From NCBI GenBank assembly GCA_030425705.1, contig JAUHZU010000003.1, forward strand, positions 248,001 to 312,000: 64,000 bases of DNA, written 5' to 3'. Position numbers and translations under genes: made by a program. Below are positions 1 through 7,592 of the stretch, piece by piece; position 1 is the stretch's first letter, and each line of letters starts with the position of its first letter. A model generated the notes under the pieces. The model was not told the DNA's origin, ran no database searches, and saw only the letters and a program-made list of their open reading frames with translations. The stretch comes from Phycisphaerae bacterium (GTDB taxonomy: Bacteria; Planctomycetota; Phycisphaerae; Phycisphaerales; Phycisphaeraceae).

Positions 1-95
1 GTGGCGGTATCGATGGGGTTGTCTTGTGGCGGCGCGGCGATCGACATCGGCGGCATTCTATCGCCCGTCGCGCAGCCAGCTTCGCAGGCGCGGGG

Positions 96-476
96 TTACC
101 GCCGGGTCTCAATGACGCGTTCGCGGTAGGTCGACTGGTTGTAGCGGTCGATGATCTCGCCGCGGTAGCTGTCCTGGCCGTCGCGTGTGCGCGAGAAGGA
201 GATCTCGGAGACCTGGACCCGCTCGCCGTAGATCACGCTCGGCGTCAAGTCGTTGCGGCCGACGTACCACGGGTCGAACCCCTCGGCTCCGCCGGCCATC
301 GCCAACGCGGCCTGGCGGTCCGCGTCCATCACCAACGACCGCGCCTGGCCGGCCGGCCGGTGTAGCAGCCCGTGGTACGGCTCGTCCCAGGCGTAGCCGG
401 GCGTCGACTGGCAGCCGACCGACAGCAGGGACAGGACGAGCAGCACGGTCAGCGGGATGTAGCGTGAGATCAGCAT
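96..476 (-). CDS. Small predicted lipoprotein, unknown function
   Basis: 126 residues. The N-terminus is a short hydrophobic stretch ending in the lipobox LSVGC with the lipidated Cys at residue 22, so export and membrane anchoring are expected. The mature part is polar, with no domain I recognise; it carries several Tyr/Arg-rich stretches and ends in ETRR. It stands alone: the stop lies within 100 bp of the window edge, and the upstream 200 bp hold no gene. Function is not inferred. Confidence 0.75.
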   Translation of the reverse strand: MLISRYIPLTVLLVLSLLSVGCQSTPGYAWDEPYHGLLHRPAGQARSLVMDADRQAALAMAGGAEGFDPWYVGRNDLTPSVIYGERVQVSEISFSRTRDGQDSYRGEIIDRYNQSTYRERVIETRR

Positions 477-693
477 GGCAGACCCGGTGCGAGCCGCGTG
501 CCGCCCGGTTGGCGGACCGGTGCGGAAACGGCTTCAACCCAAGTCTACGCCGGTTTTCGCCGATCACGAACCTTTTTTGCCGGATATCTGCAAGGCCGGG
601 CACGGCAAGACCGCCACCGGATCGCCCGGGATGTTGCACGCACGCAACACCCCTGAATGATGCCGGCATCACCTAAACCGCCGGGCACCGATG

Positions 694-1224
694 CTACGCG
701 TCGACGCCCATCGCCACGAACAGCCCGTTGACCACGGCCCCGATGCGGATGCTGTCGTGGATGGCCTCGGGCGTGACCCCTTCCTTGAGCAGGGCCTTGA
801 GGTGGGCATCGACACACATCTCGCAGGCCGCGAGCCCGGCACAAGACATCGACATCAGTTCGAAGGTCGCCTTGTCGCTGGTGGGCTTGCTCGCCCGCAT
901 CATCCGCAGCCGGGCGGGCATCTTCGCGAAGGGCGAGTCGGCGGGGATGACATGACGGAACCGGTAGTAGCGGGTGTTCATGCCCATGATGACGGCCGCG
1001 GCCCGGGCGTCGTCGATGAGGCCCGCCCCGACGCCGGCCTCCTCGCAGTCCTTCAGCAGGGCCTGCGCCAGGGCGGCCGCCCGCAGGAACCAGGCCGACG
1101 CGAGGGCCGTCCCCATCGCCTGGGCCGGGGTCATGTGCTCGGAGGCGAGGACGGTCTTGATGTTGGTGGCGATGTCGGCGGCGGCTTCAGGCAGGGCCTG
1201 GCACAGGGTGTCGAGGTGCTGCAT
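694..1224 (-). CDS. AhpD-like / carboxymuconolactone decarboxylase-fold peroxidase
   Basis: 176 residues, all-helical AhpD fold. The signature E-x11-C-x2-C-x3-H is complete: FEL, then CEMC at about residues 134-137, then the His of VDAH. In AhpD these residues form the proton-relay and redox dithiol site, so alkyl-hydroperoxidase or disulfide-reductase activity is likely. The ATG at 1224 is preceded by CGGAG at a good distance. A much longer upstream extension of this frame (to 2331) is antisense to rpsD and was discarded. No AhpC or lipoyl partner is adjacent, so the physiological reductant is unknown. Confidence 0.85.
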   Translation of the reverse strand: MQHLDTLCQALPEAAADIATNIKTVLASEHMTPAQAMGTALASAWFLRAAALAQALLKDCEEAGVGAGLIDDARAAAVIMGMNTRYYRFRHVIPADSPFAKMPARLRMMRASKPTSDKATFELMSMSCAGLAACEMCVDAHLKALLKEGVTPEAIHDSIRIGAVVNGLFVAMGVDA

Positions 1225-1349
1225 CGTGGGGCTCCGGGAGGGGTGGCGGGCATCCGTGGGGGGATCAGCGTACCCGAATCGGACGGGTGGTTGGGCGTGG
1301 GGCGTCGACCTTGCCGCAGGTGTCTGCGGGGCGGTTGGGCCGGCCCGCC

Positions 1350-1378
1350 TTGACGCGGGGGGCCGGGGCGGCGACAAT
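1350..1378 (+). promoter_or_regulatory. Predicted sigma70-type promoter for rpsD
   Basis: TTGACG at 1350-1355, 17 bp spacer, GACAAT at 1373-1378. This leaves a leader of about 105 nt before the rpsD ATG, long enough for S4 autoregulatory structure, which I did not model. Confidence 0.55.
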
Positions 1379-1488
1379 GCTTGGCTCGACGCAGGGCCGG
1401 CGTGGCCCTGAACTTCTGGAACCCGCAGAGCCGCAGCCGCGGCCGAGCACACCACGAGGGCCCCGCCCAACCGCGGGGTACACACGAT

Positions 1489-2091
1489 ATGGCCAACTAC
1501 ACCGGCCCGAAGGTCAAGCTCTCCCGCCGCGTCGGCGTCCCCATCGCCGACATCCCCAAGCACACCGGCAAACGCCAGCTCAACCCCCCGGGCATGCACG
1601 GCTTCCGCGGCCGACGCCTCCGCGACTACGGCGTCCGCCTCAACGAGAAGCAGAAGCTCCGCTTCCACTACAACGTTATGGAACGCCAGTTCCGCCGTTA
1701 CGTCGCCGAGGCCGGCCGCAAGCCCGGCAACACCGGCACCGTTATCCTCCGCCTCCTCGAGCAGCGCCTGGACAACGTCATCCGCCGGCTCGGCTGGGCA
1801 CGCACGATCTGGCAGGCACGCCAGATGGTCGCCCACGGCCACATCAAGATCAACGGCAAGAAGGTCGACCGGCCGTCCTATCAGGTCAACATCGGCGACG
1901 AGGTCACCCTCAAGAAGACCAACGGCGAGAAGCTCGTCCGTGAGAACATGGAGTCGCTCCCCGGCCACGAGGTCCCCGGCTGGCTCGAGTACAACCCCTC
2001 GACCCTCGCCGCCAAGGTCGTCGCCACCCCCACCCCTGACCAGGTCCCCTTCGACGTCAACATGAACCTCATCGTTGAGTTCTACCGCTAG
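1489..2091 (+). CDS. rpsD: 30S ribosomal protein S4
   Basis: 200 residues, normal length for S4, and full-length across the N-terminal S4 region and the C-terminal RNA-binding S4 domain (around residues 90-155: RLDNVIRRLG, then ARQMVAHGHIKING). S4 is a primary 16S rRNA binder that nucleates small-subunit assembly. The zinc-binding Cys cluster of some S4 paralogs is absent, so this is the C-minus form. The ATG at 1489 gives the family N-terminus MANYTGPK. The gene stands alone rather than in an alpha operon, with its own promoter upstream and a strong terminator downstream. Confidence 0.97.
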   Translation: MANYTGPKVKLSRRVGVPIADIPKHTGKRQLNPPGMHGFRGRRLRDYGVRLNEKQKLRFHYNVMERQFRRYVAEAGRKPGNTGTVILRLLEQRLDNVIRRLGWARTIWQARQMVAHGHIKINGKKVDRPSYQVNIGDEVTLKKTNGEKLVRENMESLPGHEVPGWLEYNPSTLAAKVVATPTPDQVPFDVNMNLIVEFYR

Positions 2092-2145
2092 TTCGGGCCT
2101 CCGGTTCCGGGGCTCGCGTTTCGGAAAAGACAGTACCCTATGAAG

Positions 2146-2171
2146 CCCACGGACAGTGTCCGTGGGTTTTT
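2146..2171 (+). terminator. Rho-independent terminator after rpsD
   Basis: Perfect 9 bp stem CCCACGGAC / GTCCGTGGG with a 3 nt loop, followed by TTTTT. It lies only 27 nt before the hisI ATG, so hisI is probably transcribed separately or only by read-through. Confidence 0.85.
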
Positions 2172-2197
2172 CCTTGCCATCGCAGCCGAGCCCCGAC

Positions 2198-2674
2198 ATG
2201 CCCGACCTGTTCCCCCCGCGCCCGACCGACAAGAAGCGCCTCGAAGAGGGCGACACCTTCGCGCCCAAGTTCGACGAGCACGGCCTGATCCCCTGCATCA
2301 CCACCCACGCCGAGACGGGCGAGGTCCTCATGTTCGCCTACATGAACGCGCTGTCGCTGCAGAAGACCATCGAGACCGGCCTGGTCCACTACTGGTCCCG
2401 CAGCCGCGGCAAGCTCTGGCTCAAGGGCGAGTCCTCCGGCATGTCCCAGCACGTCGTCCAGCTCCTTACCGACTGCGACCAGGACGCCCTCGTCGCCCGC
2501 GTCACCATCGGCAAGGCGACCAAGGGCGGTGTCCAGGCGAGCTGCCATGTGGGCTACCCCAACTGCTTCTACCGCGCGATCCCCACCGGCACCGGCGAAG
2601 AGGCGGACCTGCCCAAGCTCGAAACCGTCGCACAGAAGGTGTACGACCCGGATGAGGTGTATGGTGATAGCTAA
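2198..2674 (+). CDS. hisI: Phosphoribosyl-AMP cyclohydrolase
   Basis: 158 residues; third step of histidine biosynthesis, opening the adenine ring of PR-AMP. Family motifs are clear: MFAYMN, YWSRSR, LWLKGE, DCDQDAL (metal-binding acids and a zinc Cys) and CHVGYPNCF (remaining zinc ligands). No HisE pyrophosphohydrolase domain is fused. The protein is longer than the usual 110-130 residues, with an N-terminal lead-in and an acidic tail. The His normally following SG in the GExSGH motif is Met here (SGMSQH), with a His three residues on. The ATG at 2198 was chosen because the longer frame begins inside the terminator hairpin. No other his gene is nearby. Confidence 0.93.
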   Translation: MPDLFPPRPTDKKRLEEGDTFAPKFDEHGLIPCITTHAETGEVLMFAYMNALSLQKTIETGLVHYWSRSRGKLWLKGESSGMSQHVVQLLTDCDQDALVARVTIGKATKGGVQASCHVGYPNCFYRAIPTGTGEEADLPKLETVAQKVYDPDEVYGDS

Positions 2675-2700
2675 TCGCTAGGTGTCTTTAGAGAGCAAAC

Positions 2701-3113
2701 ATGGCGAATAAGTTGTCAATCAGTCGAACCTGTCCGTATTGTGGCGGTTCCGGGGGAAGGAAGTGCGTTCTCAACGATTGCTCACCTTGTCCTCGGACCG
2801 CCGTTGTGGGAGTTGCGGCCGTGTATACACGCTAGCCACCTCGGGCGGTAAAGCGATCACATTGATTGTGATTGGTAGCTTGTTGGTGGTCCCGTGCCTG
2901 ATCCTGTTTGTCTCTGCGGCGTGGCGGCTTTCCGATGGCCCGGATTCAGCGATGACAGCTAGTCAAATGTTCGTGCTGGCTTGTATCTTCGTGACCGGCT
3001 GCTTCGGGGGATGGCGCTGTTTCATGGCATCAAGTCCTTGGCATCTGGATCAACAGATTCGCTTGAAGAGAATAGTCCGCCGAAACAGTAAGTCCGGTGG
3101 GGGTGCCACATAG
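2701..3113 (+). pseudogene. Zinc-ribbon membrane protein, apparently frameshifted
   Basis: Two overlapping frames look like one gene. The ATG at 2701, with a weak purine-rich site upstream, reads MANKLSISRTCPYCGG and hits TAG at 2833-2835. A second frame, open from about 2739 to 3113, supplies RRCGSCGRVYTL followed by two hydrophobic segments (around AITLIVIGSLLVVPC and FVLACIFVTGC). CPYC from the first frame and CGSC from the second sit about 22 codons apart, as in a two-knuckle zinc ribbon. The switch would fall near the GGGGG run at about 2750-2756. Sequencing error, true decay and programmed shifting cannot be separated here. Function unknown. Confidence 0.55.
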
Positions 3114-3181
3114 CGAAGCTATGTGTGAGGCTAAGATAATGGTGATCTCCCAGAAGCACATTGCTACGCTATGTGGCACCC
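3101..3181. repeat. 15 bp perfect inverted repeat flanking 51 bp
   Basis: GGGTGCCACATAGCG at 3101-3115 and its exact reverse complement at 3167-3181. The left arm overlaps the 3' end of the broken zinc-ribbon gene. There is no T-tract, so it is not a standard terminator. Confidence 0.7.
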
Positions 3182-3185
3182 GTGA

Positions 3186-3222
3186 CTCTGTATCTCTCTG
3201 CGTCTTTGCGCCTCTGCGTGAG
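3186..3222. repeat. Candidate dispersed intergenic repeat (CTCTGCGTCTTTGCGCC type)
   Basis: A pyrimidine/GCG-periodic stretch with CTCTGCG, TCTTTGCGCC and TCTGCGTGAGA. From memory, closely similar strings recur between genes in many environmental genomes, often mis-called as short ORFs. It sits between the broken zinc-ribbon gene and the convergent TatD-like gene. Only one copy is visible in this window. Confidence 0.4.
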
Positions 3223-3226
3223 ACTA

Positions 3227-4030
3227 CTACTCGATCGAAAACCGCCCCGACTGCGACAGGAACGTCAGCGGGTTGTCGTAGCTGATGCGCTCGATTGTCT
3301 CGGGGGTGTGGCCGCGCAGCTTCATCTCCTGCTGGCACTTGGGCACGGCCAGCGGGTCGGAGCAGCCCCAGTCGCCGGCGGAGTTGATCCACAAACGTTC
3401 CTGGCCGTAGCACTCGATCACGTCCGCGGCGCGTTGCGGGGTCATCTTCGTCTCGGGGTAGAGCGTCATGCCCGCCCAGTAGCCCCGGCTCAGCACGTGG
3501 CCGACGGTGTGTTCCTCGACGTGGTCGATCAGCACGCGGTCGGGGGCGATCCGGCCGTCGTTGGCGATGGCGTCCATGATGAGCATCGTGCCCTTGAGTT
3601 TGTCCTCGAGGTGGGGTGTGTGGACGAGGACGAGCTGGTTGTGCTTGGCCGCGAGGTCGATCTGGGCCTCGAGGATTTCCAGCTCGTTCTTCGAGTTCTT
3701 GTTGAGCCCGATCTCGCCGACGCCCAGGACGCCGGGCTTTTCTAAAAACTGCGGGATGAGGGCGATGACTTCGCGCGCGAAGCCGACGTCCTCGGCCTCT
3801 TTGGGGTTGATGCAGATCCAGCAGTGGTGCTTGATGCCGAACTGCGCGGCGCGTTTGGGCTCGACCTCGGTGAGCTGGACGTAGTAGTCGTAGAAGCCCT
3901 GGGGGGAGGAGCGGTCGAACCCGGCCCAGAAGGCCGGCTCGGTGACCGCGACGCAGCCGGCCTGGGCCATGCGCTGGTAGTCGTCGGTCACGCGGCTGAC
4001 CATGTGGATGTGCGGGTCGATGTAGCGCAT
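3227..4030 (-). CDS. TatD-family metal-dependent hydrolase, EboB-like
   Basis: 267 residues, amidohydrolase TIM-barrel. Metal-site motifs are visible in order: DPHIHM near the N-terminus, GEIGLN, HTPH, IDHVEEH, and a C-terminal NSAGDWG carrying the late Asp. It differs clearly from the canonical TatD at 25.1 kb. It is the third gene of a minus-strand set whose first member is an EboD-like cyclase. Ebo clusters include a TatD-like hydrolase (EboB), so this is the likely counterpart. The substrate is unknown; a role in transport or maturation of a cyclitol-derived metabolite is inference from ebo literature. Confidence 0.8.
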   Translation of the reverse strand: MRYIDPHIHMVSRVTDDYQRMAQAGCVAVTEPAFWAGFDRSSPQGFYDYYVQLTEVEPKRAAQFGIKHHCWICINPKEAEDVGFAREVIALIPQFLEKPGVLGVGEIGLNKNSKNELEILEAQIDLAAKHNQLVLVHTPHLEDKLKGTMLIMDAIANDGRIAPDRVLIDHVEEHTVGHVLSRGYWAGMTLYPETKMTPQRAADVIECYGQERLWINSAGDWGCSDPLAVPKCQQEMKLRGHTPETIERISYDNPLTFLSQSGRFSIE

Positions 4031-4052
4031 AGGGCTCGCAGGAAGGTCTGTC

Positions 4053-4364
4053 CTACGGGGTAGGTTCTTTATACGCCCCGGTCGCGCCCTTCATCGGGGC
4101 GGCGGGGATGGGGTCGGTGGTGGGGTCGCTGAAGAGCTCGAGGATGCGTTTCGCACGCTCGCCTTTCTCATCGACCAGCAACTGGATCGCGCGCCGCATC
4201 GCCTCGACGCGGAAGTCGGCTTCCGTGCTCTCGGGTGCTTCGCTGCGGTCGAGGCGGTCGAGGAACGCGGCGATGTCCAGGAGCTTGGCGCGGTGCTCCA
4301 TGAAGTAGCGGTTGATCACGCCGTCGCTCGGGAGGGGGCAGGAGTGGTCGGGGGGGTCGGCCAT
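4053..4364 (-). CDS. Small acidic helical protein between ebo-like genes, unknown
   Basis: About 103 residues from the ATG at 4364; a GTG 18 bp further upstream is also possible, and neither has a clear ribosome site. The middle is helical and charged (RAKLLDIAAFLDRLDR, then EAMRRAIQLLVDEKGERAKRILELF); both ends are Pro-rich. No catalytic motif or signal peptide. It lies 22 bp before the TatD-like gene and 30 bp after the cyclase, so it is probably cotranscribed. It is much shorter than EboA. Possibly an accessory or scaffold subunit; that is a guess. Confidence 0.65.
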   Translation of the reverse strand: MADPPDHSCPLPSDGVINRYFMEHRAKLLDIAAFLDRLDRSEAPESTEADFRVEAMRRAIQLLVDEKGERAKRILELFSDPTTDPIPAAPMKGATGAYKEPTP

Positions 4365-4394
4365 AGGATCAGGATACACCAACTCACCGAGGGG

Positions 4395-5582
4395 CTATTG
4401 CACCACGCCCGCGTATGCCCCGCGCAGCCGGCCCAGCGCGGCGGCCATGGTGCCGCGGTCGATCGTGTGCACGTCGACAGGCCGGCCGACGCCCTCGATG
4501 AGCGTGATGGTGAGCCGGCCTCCGAGGTGCTCGCGGAACTCTTCGAGGCCGGCGAGCAGGGTGTCGGCGTCGCCCATCGCCGGGTGCCAGAGCTCGAAGC
4601 CGATGGCGGTGAGCGTGTCGCGGATGCCCCGGGCGGTCTCCGGGGCGAGCATCCCCTTGAGCTCGCAGTAGGTGATGTCCAGGCCAAGGCCCATGGCGAC
4701 GGCCTCGCCGTGCTTGACCGCGAAGCCGGTGATCTGTTCGAGCTTGTGTGCGGACCAGTGGCCGAAGTCCAGCGGCCGCGCGGTGGTCTGCTCGAACGGG
4801 TCGCCGCCGTGGGCGATGTGGTTGAGGTGCAGCCAGGCCGAGCGGCGGAGGATGCCGTCGGCAAACGGCACGTCGCGCCTGGCGAGCTGGTCGGCGTGGC
4901 TGGCGATGAGCCGGTAGAGCCCGGCGTCCTTGAGCAGCGCGACCTTGACGGCCTCGCTGAACCCGCTGCGCCACTCGCGGTCGTCGAGGGATTCGAGCAG
5001 CGACAGGTCGTTGATGACGGCCCAGGGCACGGCGAACGTGCCGAGGAAGTTCTTCTTGCCGAACATGTTGACGCTGTTCTTCACGCCGACGCCCGAGTCC
5101 CCCTGCGCGAGGGTGGTGGTGGGCATGCGGACGAGCCGGACGCCGCGGTGGGCGATCGCGGCGGCGAATCCGACCATGTCGAGCACGGCCCCGCCGCCGA
5201 TGACGAGGATGACCGAGTGCCGGCAGAGCCGGGCTTGATCGATCGCGCCGAGGAAGGCCTCGAGGTTCGACAGGTCGTTCTTGCACGGCTCGCCGGGCGG
5301 CACGGCACGGAAGCCCGCGGTTTGGGGGAGGGCCCGGCCGGCGGTCCGGTGGTGATCGAGGTAGCGCTCGATGTCGCGTTGCAGGTCTGGCCGGGCTTCG
5401 ACCACGCCCTGGTCGACCGCGACGAGCAGCCGGCCCGGCGCGGCGGGGTCGGCGGTCAGCACCTCCGCGAGGGCGGGGTTCGCGGGCGCGAAGGCGTCGC
5501 GCGTAAAACGCACGCGGTGGGGCCAGTCGAGCGAGATGGTGGGCTGCTGATGCATCGCGTCTTGCGTGGTCGGGTCACTCAT
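4395..5582 (-). CDS. 3-dehydroquinate synthase-like sugar-phosphate cyclase, EboD-like
   Basis: 395 residues of the DHQS/sedulose-phosphate-cyclase superfamily (NAD- and metal-dependent). The NAD-binding GGGAVLDMVGF and the core MPTTTLAQGDSGVGVKNSVN, followed by GKKNFLGTF and AVINDLS, match the EboD type rather than shikimate AroB, which has SVGGKTGIN. Metal ligands likely include the Glu of SGFSEAVKVAL and His residues in DFGHWSAH and VKHGEAVAMG. EboD enzymes are thought to cyclise a heptulose phosphate to a valiolone-type cyclitol, so this probably does not serve the shikimate pathway despite lying next to aroA. The start at 5582 gives MSDPTT; a later ATG (MHQQPT) is possible. Confidence 0.8.
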   Translation of the reverse strand: MSDPTTQDAMHQQPTISLDWPHRVRFTRDAFAPANPALAEVLTADPAAPGRLLVAVDQGVVEARPDLQRDIERYLDHHRTAGRALPQTAGFRAVPPGEPCKNDLSNLEAFLGAIDQARLCRHSVILVIGGGAVLDMVGFAAAIAHRGVRLVRMPTTTLAQGDSGVGVKNSVNMFGKKNFLGTFAVPWAVINDLSLLESLDDREWRSGFSEAVKVALLKDAGLYRLIASHADQLARRDVPFADGILRRSAWLHLNHIAHGGDPFEQTTARPLDFGHWSAHKLEQITGFAVKHGEAVAMGLGLDITYCELKGMLAPETARGIRDTLTAIGFELWHPAMGDADTLLAGLEEFREHLGGRLTITLIEGVGRPVDVHTIDRGTMAAALGRLRGAYAGVVQ

Positions 5583-5657
5583 GCGTCGCATCATCGTAGG
5601 GGGCAAAGAGGGGCCGGGCGGGCGGGTTGCTGACGTGCCCTGGCCGTACAAGGTGCG

Positions 5658-6986
5658 CTACTTGGCGGGTGTCAGGGCCGCGGCGTGCAGCTTTTGCAGG
5701 TCGTCCCAGAACGCCGGGTAGGTCTTATTCACACAGCCGGGGTCGTTGATCGTCACCGTGCCTTCCGGCGCGGCGAGGCCGGCGATCGCGAACGACATCG
5801 CCATGCGGTGGTCGTCGTAGGTATCGACGGCCGCGGGGGTCAGGTTGTTACCCTCGGGCGGGTGGATGCGGATGCGGTCGCCCTTGACGTCGACCGCGGC
5901 CCCGAGTTTGGTCAGCTCGGTCTCCAGCGCGGCGAGCCGGTCGGTCTCCTTGACGCGGAGGTTGCCGACCTTGCGGATGGTCGTCGGTCCGTCGGCGAAG
6001 AGGGCGACGACGGCGAGCGTCTGGGCCATGTCGGGCATGCGGTGGAGGCGGACGTCGATGCCGGTAAGCCGGCCGGGCTTCGGTGCCCCGACGGTCGTCG
6101 AGGTCAGCCGCTGGGTGACCTCGCAGCCCATGAGCCCGAGGATGTCGCAGAACTCGGCGTCGCCCTGGACGGACTCGCTGCCGAGGTTGCTGATGGTGCA
6201 CGAGCTGCCGGGCACGAGCGCCGCGGCGGCGAGGAAATACGAGGCGTTACTCGCGTCGGGCTCGATGGTGTACGGCCGGGCGCGGTAGACACCTTTGGTC
6301 ACACGGACGGCGTTGTTCTTGGGCCCGCCCCAGGCGCTCTCGGCCCCGAAGTGCTCCATGAGCTTGAGCGACATCTTGATGTACGGCAGGGAAGTGATCT
6401 CGCCGTCGAACGAGATCGTGACGCCGCGCTCGCTGAGCGGGCCGGTCATGAGCAGGGCAGAGATGAACTGCGAGCTGAGGGTGGGGGTGAGGGTGACGAA
6501 CCCGCCGTCGAATGCGCCGGTGCCGGTGATCTTCAGCGGCGGGTAGCCGGGCTCGCCCAGGTAGTCGATCTCCGCGCCGAGTTCGCGGAGCGGCTGGACC
6601 AGCTCGCCGATCGGGCGTTGCCGCATCCGCTCGATGCCGTCGAGGGTGTAGGTCCCCTCGCCCAGGCACAACGCGGCGGTGAGGAAGCGCATCGCCGTAC
6701 CGGCGTTGCCGAGGTTAAGTTCGGCCTGCTTCGCGGGGATGACGCCGCCCTGGCCGTGGACATCGACCGTGTGGTTGTTCTCGTCGATGTCGAGGGAGAA
6801 GCCGAGTTGCTGAAGCGCCTCGAGCATCCGCCGGGTGTCGTCGGCCAGCAGCACGCCCGTCAGCCGGGTGGTGCCTTCGGCCAGGGCAGCGAGCAGCAGG
6901 GCCCGGTTGGTCAGGCTCTTGGAGCCGGGCGGCGCGAGCGTCAGATCGAAGGGCTTGGCGGGTGTGATGGGCTGGGGGTCGGTCAC
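5658..6986 (-). CDS. aroA: 3-phosphoshikimate 1-carboxyvinyltransferase (EPSP synthase)
   Basis: 442 residues, standard length. It transfers enolpyruvyl from PEP to shikimate-3-phosphate in aromatic amino-acid synthesis. Recognisable signatures: PPGSKSLTNRALLLAALAEG, LNLGNAGTAMRFLTA, RPIGELVQPL, RVKETDRLAALETEL and DTYDDHRMAMSFAIA. The GTG start at 6986 has AGGAC five bases upstream; the longer frame upstream is a GC artefact. The GNAGTAMR motif is intact. It sits 75 bp downstream of the EboD-like start and 49 bp after groES on the same strand, so read-through from groES is possible. Confidence 0.96.
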   Translation of the reverse strand: MTDPQPITPAKPFDLTLAPPGSKSLTNRALLLAALAEGTTRLTGVLLADDTRRMLEALQQLGFSLDIDENNHTVDVHGQGGVIPAKQAELNLGNAGTAMRFLTAALCLGEGTYTLDGIERMRQRPIGELVQPLRELGAEIDYLGEPGYPPLKITGTGAFDGGFVTLTPTLSSQFISALLMTGPLSERGVTISFDGEITSLPYIKMSLKLMEHFGAESAWGGPKNNAVRVTKGVYRARPYTIEPDASNASYFLAAAALVPGSSCTISNLGSESVQGDAEFCDILGLMGCEVTQRLTSTTVGAPKPGRLTGIDVRLHRMPDMAQTLAVVALFADGPTTIRKVGNLRVKETDRLAALETELTKLGAAVDVKGDRIRIHPPEGNNLTPAAVDTYDDHRMAMSFAIAGLAAPEGTVTINDPGCVNKTYPAFWDDLQKLHAAALTPAK

Positions 6987-7035
6987 GGGGGTCCTGGGTG
7001 AGTCGCGGGGTTGTGGTCGGCGGGTCGGGCGCGGG

Positions 7036-7362
7036 CTACTTGGCCTTGCGGAAGACCGCGACGATGTTCTCGATGGGCACGACAAACAGCCGGTTGTCGC
7101 CCTCGAAGTCCACGGGGATCGCTTCCTTGGGCGAAAACAGTACCCGGTCGTACTGCTGGATCGGGTAGTCCTCGTCGTGCTCGATCTCGGCGGAGACGGC
7201 GACGACTCGCCCGGTCAGCGTCGGGATCTCGATCTTGTCAGGCAGGTGGATGCCGGACTTGGTCGTCTTCTTGTCCTCGTCCTTGCGGATGAGCACGCGT
7301 CCGCCGATGGGCTCGACGGTTTCAAGCTCGGGCTTGCGGGTTTTCGGGACCGGATCGCTCAT
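7036..7362 (-). CDS. GroES-family co-chaperonin (Cpn10)
   Basis: 108 residues with the Cpn10 layout: VEPIGGRVLIRKDE at the first strands, a mobile-loop-like KSGIHLPD, GRVVAVS, and a C-terminal VLFSPKEAIPVDFEGDNRLFVVPIENIVAVF. Cpn10 caps the GroEL ring. No groEL lies within the window, so it is a solitary copy, and the sequence is somewhat divergent (roof loop rewritten, acidic central part). It may serve a particular GroEL paralog. ATG at 7362; no strong ribosome site. Confidence 0.85.
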   Translation of the reverse strand: MSDPVPKTRKPELETVEPIGGRVLIRKDEDKKTTKSGIHLPDKIEIPTLTGRVVAVSAEIEHDEDYPIQQYDRVLFSPKEAIPVDFEGDNRLFVVPIENIVAVFRKAK

Positions 7363-7592
7363 AGACCTCGATTCTAGCGGATCGGGTACCCGCGGGCGTG
7401 CAGGTGCCAATGCAATGTCCTGCCGGCTGGTGCGTTGAATCCACAGGGCACGTCCCCACGAACGGATGCGCGGCGGGTGTCGTAACATGGGTAATCACAG
7501 CGGGTTTCCGCAGTCACTGTTTCAGACCCATGAGAAGATGCCCCGGCCGGCCTGATTCGGGCGGCTCTTCCTACCGAGCCGATACCTCCCCC

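Noticed and set aside
1-95. Possible gene fragment at the left edge
   Set aside because: Too short and no motif on either strand.
694-2331. Single 545-codon minus-strand open frame covering the AhpD-like gene and antisense of rpsD
   Set aside because: Only the part from 1224 to 694 has family motifs; the rest is the antisense of rpsD, a GC-bias artefact.
4395-5582. Calling this gene aroB
   Set aside because: It lacks the SVGGKTGIN-type AroB core and matches the EboD-type GVGVKNSVN/KKNFLGTF pattern.
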